Origin: Deltaproteobacteria bacterium | Lineage (GTDB): Bacteria > UBA10199 > SPLOWO2-01-44-7 | DNA length: 7,119 nucleotides | Assembly (NCBI GenBank): GCA_030688705.1 | Contig: JAUYJH010000176.1 | Span: forward strand, 1-7,119 | Direction: 5' to 3' | Shown here: positions 1 to 5,001 of the stretch, in pieces | Layout: each line of letters starts with the position of its first letter | Numbering within the stretch: the stretch's first letter is position 1 | Translations under genes and position numbers: made by a program | Notes under the pieces: model-generated | Told to the model about the DNA's origin: nothing | Database searches by the model: none | What the model saw: the letters and a program-made list of their open reading frames with translations, nothing else

Positions 1-3000
1 GTCTGCGAAAAATGCGGTGTGGAAGTGATCCAGTCCAAAGTCCGGCGCGAACGGATGGGGCACATCACATTGGCCACGCCGGTTGCCCATATCTGGTTTT
101 TGAAAAGTCTCCCCTCCCGCATCGGCCTTATGCTGAATGTCACCCTAAAAGAGCTGGAAAGAGTTTTGTATTGTGAAGCTTACATGGTGAGAGATCCCGG
201 CAACACAACCTTGCAGGAAGGGGAGGTGTTGACCGAAGAGCGTTATCAAAAATCACTGCAAGATTTCGGGCATACCTTCCAGGTGGGCATGGGGGGCGAA
301 GTGGTCCGTGACATGCTCAAAAAAGTCGATCTGGACGAACTTTCCAAAAAAATCCGAAAAGATTTGAAAAAAACAAAGTCGGTGGCTACGGCAAAAAAAC
401 TGGCCAAACGTCTTAAATTGGTCGAACAATTCCGTGAATCGGACAACCGCCCCGAGTGGATGATGATTGAGATTGTTCCGGTGTTGCCGCCCGATCTGCG
501 TCCTTTGGTTCCGTTGGATGGCGGCCGGTTTGCCACATCCGATCTGAATGATCTGTATCGCCGCGTGATCAACCGGAACAACCGGTTGAAGCGGCTCATG
601 GAGCTCAACGCCCCCGATATCATCATTCGCAATGAAAAACGGATGCTGCAAGAAGCGGTGGATGCCTTGTTCGACAACGGGCGCCGCGCCAAGCCGTTTG
701 TCGGCCCCAACAAAAGGGCTCTGCGTTCCCTCTCCGACATGCTTAAAGGGAAACAGGGGCGTTTCCGCCAAAACCTTTTGGGAAAACGGGTCGACTATTC
801 CGGCCGTTCGGTGATTGTGGTCGGTCCGGAACTCAAACTGCATCAGTGCGGTTTGCCGAAACAGATGGCCCTGGAAATGTTCAAACCGTTCGTTTATCAA
901 AAATTGGAAGAAAAAGGACTGGCTTCAACCATCAAGAGCGCCAAACGTTTGGTGGAGGCCGAAGTTCCCGAAGTCTGGGATTGTCTGGATGAAGTCATCA
1001 AGGAGCATCCGGTGCTCTTGAACCGCGCGCCGACTTTGCACCGTCTCGGCATTCAGGCTTTCGAGCCGGTTTTGATTGAAGGCAAGGCGATTCAGCTCCA
1101 TCCGCTGGTTTGTACCGCGTTCAACGCCGACTTCGACGGAGATCAGATGGCCGTTCACGTTCCTCTTTCGGTTGAAGCGCAGGTGGAAGCCCGCGTTTTG
1201 ATGATGTCGACCAATAATATTTTATCCCCCGCCAGCGGCAAACCGATCATCGTGCCGACGCAGGATATGGTTTTGGGGCTTTACTATCTTACCCGCGAGC
1301 GCGCTTTCGCCAAGGGAGAGGGGAAAGCCCTTTCTTCCCCGGAGGAGGTTCGCATCGCCTATGATGCCGGTGAAATTGATTTACAGGCGAAAATCCGTTG
1401 CCGTATTCATGGCAAGCTCCAAGAGACGACCGTGGGCCGGGTCTTGCTGGCAGAAGTTGTTCCGGCGGCCATCGGGTTTGACGCGATCAACCGGGTCATG
1501 GATAAAAAAGCGGTCGCGGAACTCATCGACCAATGCTATCGCCTTTGTGCCGACAAAGAAACGGTCCTTCTGGCCGATAACCTGCGCCGGCTGGGGTTTA
1601 CCTATTCCACCAAAGCCGGTATTTCCATCTGCATCGATGACATGGCCATTCCGACGGCCAAAAAAGAATTGCTGGACAGAGCCTATAAAGAAGTGCGCGA
1701 TGTGGAAGAACAATACACTGAGGGTTTGATCACCGCCGGGGAAAAATACAACAAGGTCGTCGACATCTGGGCGGAGGCCACCGAGGCGATCGCCGACATT
1801 ATGATGGATGGTTTGGAACGCGAAGTCGCGGTTTCCGAAAGCGGTGAAAAAAGGGAACAACTTTCTTTCAACCCGATATTCATCATGGCCGATTCGGGCG
1901 CCAGAGGTTCCGCCCAGCAGATGCGCCAGCTGGCCGGTATGCGCGGGTTGATGGCCAAACCGTCGGGCGAAATTATTGAAACGCCGATTACCGCCAATTT
2001 CCGTGAAGGCTTGAATGTGTTGCAATACTTTATTTCCACTCACGGCGCCAGAAAGGGTCTGGCCGATACCGCGCTGAAGACCGCAAATTCCGGTTATCTC
2101 ACAAGGCGGCTTGTCGATGTCGCGCAAGACAGCGTGGTTCTGGATCCCGATTGCGGCACGCTGGACGGCATCGAGATGGAAGCCCTTTTGGAAGGCGGGG
2201 AAGTCATTGAGGGGCTGGGCGATCGCATTTTGGGCCGCGTGATTCTGGAAGATGTGGTCGATCCCTTTTCCGGCGCATTGCTGATTGCCGGCGGTGAAGA
2301 GGTGACCGAAGAAGGGGTTCAAAAAGTGGAGGATGCCGGCGTGGAAAAAGTCCGGATCCGTTCGGTGCTCACCTGCCGCAACCGCAAGGGGATCTGCATC
2401 AAATGCTATGGCCGTGATTTGGCCAGAGGACATCTGGTTTCCATCGGCGAGGCCGTCGGCGTCATCGCCGCGCAGGCGATCGGCGAGCCCGGGACCCAGC
2501 TGACCATGAGAACTTTCCATATCGGCGGCACCGCGTCGCGCCGCGTGGAGCAGTCCACGCTGGAATCCCGTCATGAAGGAACCATCAAATTGCATAATGA
2601 AAAAACCGTTGTGAACAAAGAGGGAAAACAGATCGTCATGAACCGCAATGCTGAAATTGCGATTGCGGACGATGAAGGCCGGGAGCGGGAACGCTACCGC
2701 CTTACCTATGGGGCTGTTTTGAAAGTGAAGGTGGGGCAAAAAGTAAAACCGGGTACGCAGCTTGCGGAATGGGACCCTTATGCCACGCCGATTTTGACCG
2801 AGGTGACGGGACAAGTCCGTTACGCCGAGCTGGTGGAGGGTATCTCCTTGAGAGAGCAGGTGGATGAAGTGACCGGTCTTGCGACCAAAGTGGTGACGAC
2901 CCCCAAAAAGGCCGACTACCGCCCGCGCATTACCATTAAAGATTCCAAGGGTGAGACCGCCAAGCTTCCGGACGGAAAATCAGAGGCACGATATCTTCTC

Positions 3001-3882
3001 CCTGTTGGCGCCATCATCACGGTTTCCGATGGGGAAGAATTGAAAGCGGGCGATGTGCTTGCCAAGATGCCCCGTGAAACGACAAAAACAAAAGATATCA
3101 CCGGCGGTCTTCCGCGCGTGGCGGAGCTTTTCGAAGCCAGGCGCCCCAAGGAATACGCCGTCATCAGCGAAATTGACGGATGTGTCTCGTTTGGAAAAGA
3201 CACAAAGGGAAAACGGAAAGTCGTTGTGACTCCGGAAGTGGGCGAACCGATGGAATATCTGATCCCCAAAGGAAAACATATTTCCGTGCATGAGGGCGAT
3301 TATGTCAAGGCCGGAGAACCTTTGATGGACGGTTCCAGCAATCCCCATGACATTCTCAAGGTGCTGGGTGAAAAGGCCTTGGCCAAATATCTGGTCGATG
3401 AAGTTCAGGAAGTCTATCGTCTGCAGGGGGTGAAATTGAACGATAAGCACATTGAGGTGATCGTCCGCCAGATGCTCAAACGCGTGAAGATCCTTGACGC
3501 GGGAGACAGCGAGTGGCTTGCCGAAGAACAGGTTGAAAAATTCGAGTTTACCGACGTCAACGAAAAAATTCGGGCCAAAGGGGGGACTCCGGCAACCGCA
3601 GAGCCCTTGTTGCTGGGTATTACCAAGGCCTCTTTGTCGACAGACAGTTTCGTTTCGGCGGCCTCGTTTCAGGAAACAACCAAGGTCTTGACGGAGGCGG
3701 CCGTTTCGGGGCGCGTCGATCATTTAAGAGGCTTGAAAGAAAATGTGATTATGGGAAGACCGATTCCTGCGGGGACCGGTATAAAACGCTACAAAGATTT
3801 AAGGATTGCGGTGGAAGAGACGGCCGAGGTGTTGACCGCGGAACATGAGGAAACCGATTTGACACACAGCATTGCCGGTTAA
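1..3882 (+). CDS. rpoC: DNA-directed RNA polymerase subunit beta' (5'-truncated by window edge)
   Basis: Beta' forms one half of the RNA polymerase clamp and holds the catalytic magnesium. The frame is open from base 1, so the true start lies upstream; the first visible codon aligns with about residue 84 of E. coli RpoC. Visible length is 1293 residues, giving roughly 1376 in full against 1407 in E. coli. In window codons, Cys2 and Cys5 are the second half of the N-terminal zinc ribbon. The NADFDGD active-site loop has its metal-binding Asp at 377, 379 and 381. The bridge helix lies around 673-709. The second zinc site is Cys718, 792, 799 and 802. The trigger loop includes LTMRTFHIGG with His840, followed by the SI3 insertion at about 847-1028. 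The C-terminal part (KDITGGLPR, DVYRLQGV, LLGITKASL, GLKENVIMGRPIPAGTG) is complete and ends in an acidic tail of about 26 residues. About 13 residues are missing relative to E. coli between the active site and the second zinc site, mostly in one loop near codons 465-475. No frameshift is visible. rpoB is expected just upstream. Confidence 0.99.
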   Translation, partial: VCEKCGVEVIQSKVRRERMGHITLATPVAHIWFLKSLPSRIGLMLNVTLKELERVLYCEAYMVRDPGNTTLQEGEVLTEERYQKSLQDFGHTFQVGMGGEVVRDMLKKVDLDELSKKIRKDLKKTKSVATAKKLAKRLKLVEQFRESDNRPEWMMIEIVPVLPPDLRPLVPLDGGRFATSDLNDLYRRVINRNNRLKRLMELNAPDIIIRNEKRMLQEAVDALFDNGRRAKPFVGPNKRALRSLSDMLKGKQGRFRQNLLGKRVDYSGRSVIVVGPELKLHQCGLPKQMALEMFKPFVYQKLEEKGLASTIKSAKRLVEAEVPEVWDCLDEVIKEHPVLLNRAPTLHRLGIQAFEPVLIEGKAIQLHPLVCTAFNADFDGDQMAVHVPLSVEAQVEARVLMMSTNNILSPASGKPIIVPTQDMVLGLYYLTRERAFAKGEGKALSSPEEVRIAYDAGEIDLQAKIRCRIHGKLQETTVGRVLLAEVVPAAIGFDAINRVMDKKAVAELIDQCYRLCADKETVLLADNLRRLGFTYSTKAGISICIDDMAIPTAKKELLDRAYKEVRDVEEQYTEGLITAGEKYNKVVDIWAEATEAIADIMMDGLEREVAVSESGEKREQLSFNPIFIMADSGARGSAQQMRQLAGMRGLMAKPSGEIIETPITANFREGLNVLQYFISTHGARKGLADTALKTANSGYLTRRLVDVAQDSVVLDPDCGTLDGIEMEALLEGGEVIEGLGDRILGRVILEDVVDPFSGALLIAGGEEVTEEGVQKVEDAGVEKVRIRSVLTCRNRKGICIKCYGRDLARGHLVSIGEAVGVIAAQAIGEPGTQLTMRTFHIGGTASRRVEQSTLESRHEGTIKLHNEKTVVNKEGKQIVMNRNAEIAIADDEGRERERYRLTYGAVLKVKVGQKVKPGTQLAEWDPYATPILTEVTGQVRYAELVEGISLREQVDEVTGLATKVVTTPKKADYRPRITIKDSKGETAKLPDGKSEARYLLPVGAIITVSDGEELKAGDVLAKMPRETTKTKDITGGLPRVAELFEARRPKEYAVISEIDGCVSFGKDTKGKRKVVVTPEVGEPMEYLIPKGKHISVHEGDYVKAGEPLMDGSSNPHDILKVLGEKALAKYLVDEVQEVYRLQGVKLNDKHIEVIVRQMLKRVKILDAGDSEWLAEEQVEKFEFTDVNEKIRAKGGTPATAEPLLLGITKASLSTDSFVSAASFQETTKVLTEAAVSGRVDHLRGLKENVIMGRPIPAGTGIKRYKDLRIAVEETAEVLTAEHEETDLTHSIAG
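2539..3084 (+). other. SI3 lineage-specific insertion within the RpoC trigger loop
   Basis: The segment of about 182 residues lies between the trigger-loop sequence ending in HIGG and the conserved TKDITGGLPR block. It aligns well by eye with the E. coli SI3 insertion, which is about 188 residues and folds as two sandwich-barrel hybrid motifs. Landmarks shared with E. coli include the SIKL/TIKL strand, YGAVL, a WDP motif, ITEV-G-VR, the DELTGL/DEVTGL turn, and the late YxLPxGAI and GDxLA strands. In E. coli SI3 moves with trigger-loop folding and affects pausing and elongation. Its presence supports a proteobacterial or related origin, because Firmicutes, Actinobacteria and Thermus-type enzymes lack it at this position. 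Boundaries are approximate. Confidence 0.85.
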
Positions 3883-3962
3883 AGTTAAAGTAGAGGTTGA
3901 AATAGAAAGGATCCATGCTGGAGCTGAAGGGATGTGGAGCGCTTAAAAAGGGGTATAAGTCC

Positions 3963-3991
3963 TTGACGTAGAAAGGCCTTTTTGTTAGGTT
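3963..3991 (+). promoter_or_regulatory. Candidate sigma70-type promoter for rpsL-rpsG-fusA
   Basis: A -35 box TTGACG (3963-3968, 5 of 6 consensus bases) is followed after 17 bases by TAGGTT (3986-3991), which keeps the key T, A and final T of a -10 box. The bases after the -10 are CCCACC, a G+C-rich discriminator, and a start near A3998 would give a leader of about 55 bases. In E. coli such discriminators mark stable-RNA and ribosomal-protein promoters repressed by ppGpp and DksA; applying this here is inference. The spacer contains a perfect 10-base palindrome, AAAGGCCTTT (3972-3981), of unknown meaning. I see no intrinsic terminator after rpoC, so read-through from rpoBC probably also contributes. 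Confidence 0.55.
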
Positions 3992-4005
3992 CCCACCACT
4001 TTTTG

Positions 4006-4022
4006 CCCCTTAAAAAAAGGGG
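4006..4022 (+). promoter_or_regulatory. Small hairpin in the rpsL leader
   Basis: CCCCTT (4006-4011) and AAGGGG (4017-4022) form a perfect 6-bp stem around a five-A loop. The right arm is followed by TTCTAAC rather than a run of T, so this is not a convincing intrinsic terminator. It lies in the predicted leader, ending 30 bases before the rpsL start. It could stabilise the 5' end of the transcript or act as a protein target; nothing in the sequence decides between these. Confidence 0.4.
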
Positions 4023-4039
4023 TTCTAACTATACGTAAT

Positions 4040-4053
4040 TAAAAGTACTTTTA
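4040..4053. repeat. Perfect 14-base palindrome abutting the rpsL start codon
   Basis: TAAAAGTACTTTTA reads identically on both strands and includes the A of the rpsL ATG. As RNA it would make only a weak AU stem with a four-base loop. As DNA it resembles a short symmetric protein-binding site. It takes the place where a Shine-Dalgarno sequence would normally lie. A-rich and T-rich runs make short palindromes likely by chance, so function is unproven. Confidence 0.5.
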
Positions 4054-4424
4054 TGCCAACGATTAACCAGTTGGTCCGTTTGGGCCGACAAAAAGTAAAA
4101 ATGAGAACAACGGCGCCCGCGCTGATGTCTTGTCCGCAGAAGCGGGGGGTGTGTACGCGTGTTTACACCACCACCCCCAAGAAGCCGAATTCCGCGTTGC
4201 GAAAAGTGGCGAGAGTCCGTTTGACAAACGCGATGGAAGTGACCGGCTATATTCCGGGAGAGGGGCACAATCTTCAGGAGCACTCGGTGGTGCTGATTCG
4301 CGGCGGCCGCGTAAAAGATCTCCCCGGTGTCCGTTATCACATTGTCCGCGGCGCATTGGATACGCTGGGTGTCGCGAACAGAAAACAGAGCCGTTCCAAA
4401 TACGGAGCGAAGAAGCCGAAGTGA
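4053..4424 (+). CDS. rpsL: 30S ribosomal protein S12
   Basis: S12 sits at the 30S-50S interface near the decoding centre and helps control codon-anticodon fidelity. The 123-residue product aligns without gaps to E. coli S12 (124 residues) from the N-terminal M-x-T-x-NQLVR. It contains the hallmark CPQKRGVCTRVYTTTPKKPNSALRK (27-51) and GGRVKDLPGVRYH (84-96). Lys43 and Lys88, whose replacement commonly gives streptomycin resistance, are both wild type, so a sensitive form of S12 is predicted. Asp89, the residue modified to beta-methylthio-aspartate by RimO in E. coli, is present. The start is fixed by homology and by an in-frame TAA at 4026-4028 with no start codon in between. No Shine-Dalgarno sequence is visible in the 20 bases before the ATG (GTAATTAAAAG and ACTTTT), which is unusual for a highly expressed gene. 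It is the first gene of the local str cluster, 16 bases before rpsG. Confidence 0.99.
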   Translation: MPTINQLVRLGRQKVKMRTTAPALMSCPQKRGVCTRVYTTTPKKPNSALRKVARVRLTNAMEVTGYIPGEGHNLQEHSVVLIRGGRVKDLPGVRYHIVRGALDTLGVANRKQSRSKYGAKKPK

Positions 4425-4430
4425 TGGGAT

Positions 4431-4434
4431 AGGA
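4431..4434 (+). promoter_or_regulatory. Ribosome binding site of rpsG
   Basis: AGGA sits six bases before the ATG at 4441, inside the 16-base gap after the rpsL stop. It supports 4441 as the S7 start rather than an in-frame ATG at 4327, which would add 38 residues overlapping rpsL and absent from the S7 family. Confidence 0.7.
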
Positions 4435-4440
4435 TTTTTT

Positions 4441-4914
4441 ATGCCAAGAAAAAAACGTGTTTCATTGAAAAGAACGGTTGCGGCAGACTTGAAGTATCAC
4501 GACAAGCTTGTCTCCAAGTTTATCAACCAGATTATGTGGGAAGGCAAAAAAGCCAAGGCGGCATCCATTGTTTACGGGGCTTTTGACAGGATCAAAGAAA
4601 AAAAAGGGCAAGAGCCTCTGGAACTGTTTAAAAAAGCATTGGAAAATATCAAGCCGACCATGGAGGTTCGTTCCCGCAGGGTCGGCGGTGCCAATTATCA
4701 GGTTCCCATCGAGGTTCGGCCCGACAGAAGATTGTCACTGGGTCTTCGTTGGTTGATTGACGCCACACGAAGCCGCGGCGAAAAAAGCATGGAGGCAAAG
4801 CTGGCCGCGGAGATCATGGATGCCTTGGAAAACAAGGGGAATGCCATGAAAAAGAAAGAGGAGACCCACAGAATGGCGGAGTCGAATCGCGCTTTTGCGC
4901 ACTATAAATGGTAG
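4441..4914 (+). CDS. rpsG: 30S ribosomal protein S7
   Basis: S7 is a primary 16S rRNA-binding protein that nucleates assembly of the 30S head and contacts tRNA at the E site. The product is 157 residues, matching the 156-residue bacterial norm. It begins MPRKK, like most S7 proteins, and contains the KFIN-x-x-MWEGKK helix (26-37), the beta-hairpin EVRSRRVGGANYQVPIEV (75-92), RGEKSM (112-117), and the C-terminal ENKGNAMKKKEETHRMAESNRAFAHYKW (130-157). The start is chosen by family length and the AGGA site. Spacing to rpsL is only 16 bases, which suggests translational coupling. In E. coli S7 represses its own operon by binding a roughly 100-base rpsL-rpsG gap; that target cannot exist here in the same form. 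The stop is directly followed by the heptad repeats before fusA. Confidence 0.99.
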   Translation: MPRKKRVSLKRTVAADLKYHDKLVSKFINQIMWEGKKAKAASIVYGAFDRIKEKKGQEPLELFKKALENIKPTMEVRSRRVGGANYQVPIEVRPDRRLSLGLRWLIDATRSRGEKSMEAKLAAEIMDALENKGNAMKKKEETHRMAESNRAFAHYKW

Positions 4915-4982
4915 TTCGTGGTGCGTAGTGCGTGAATACGCAAACGCAGCACGCAGAACGCACGACGCAGAACGAATAACGC
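4914..4982. repeat. Degenerate heptanucleotide repeats with orientation switch, forming an imperfect hairpin
   Basis: Starting at the last base of the rpsG stop, three 7-base units run in register: GTTCGTG, GTGCGTA, GTGCGTG (4914-4934). They are followed by seven units of the complementary pattern NNNACGC (4935-4982): AATACGC, AAACGC (one base short), AGCACGC, AGAACGC, ACGACGC, AGAACGA, ATAACGC. Because the pattern flips strand, the left arm 4915-4933 pairs with 4958-4976 at 16 of 19 positions around a 24-base loop. The transcript would carry a substantial stem-loop between rpsG and fusA. No T-run follows, so it is not a classical terminator. It may be an RNA element affecting fusA expression or mRNA decay, or a copy of a genome-wide dispersed repeat; the sequence alone does not say which. 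Confidence 0.8.
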
Positions 4983-5001
4983 TCTTTGAAAAGTAAAACA
5001 T

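Noticed and set aside
1381..2814. Long antisense open frame of 477 codons opposite rpoC
   Set aside because: It lies wholly opposite conserved rpoC codons, matches no protein family I recognise, and is rich in Phe, His, Gly and Arg as expected from the complement of a codon-biased gene. It is a shadow frame.
2980..3723. Antisense open frame of 247 codons opposite the rpoC 3' end
   Set aside because: It is opposite SI3 and the conserved C-terminal blocks, with no recognisable domain; treated as a complement artefact. The 215-codon frame at 253-900 and the 216-codon frame at 6073-6723 are rejected for the same reason.
3915..3971. 18-codon open frame (MLELKGCGALKKGYKSLT) in the rpoC-rpsL spacer with AGGA three bases before its ATG
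   Set aside because: Too short to judge, the spacing to AGGA is too tight, and it overlaps the proposed -35 box. A leader peptide upstream of the transcription start would make no sense unless transcribed from rpoBC.
4006..4022. Possible rpoC terminator
   Set aside because: The stem is only 6 bp and is followed by TTCTAAC, not a T-run. It also lies downstream of the likely str promoter, so termination here would block rpsL.
4053..4424. Streptomycin-resistance alleles in rpsL
   Set aside because: The usual resistance positions, Lys43 and Lys88, and the neighbouring Pro42 and Pro91 are all wild type.
4327..4440. In-frame N-terminal extension of S7 starting at 4327
   Set aside because: It would add 38 residues encoded inside rpsL in another frame, unlike any S7. 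The ATG at 4441 has an AGGA site and gives the standard family length.
4914..4982. CRISPR-like array or rho-independent terminator between rpsG and fusA
   Set aside because: Units are 7 bases with no spacers, so it is not a CRISPR array. The hairpin has no trailing T-run and fusA follows immediately, so it is not a standard terminator.
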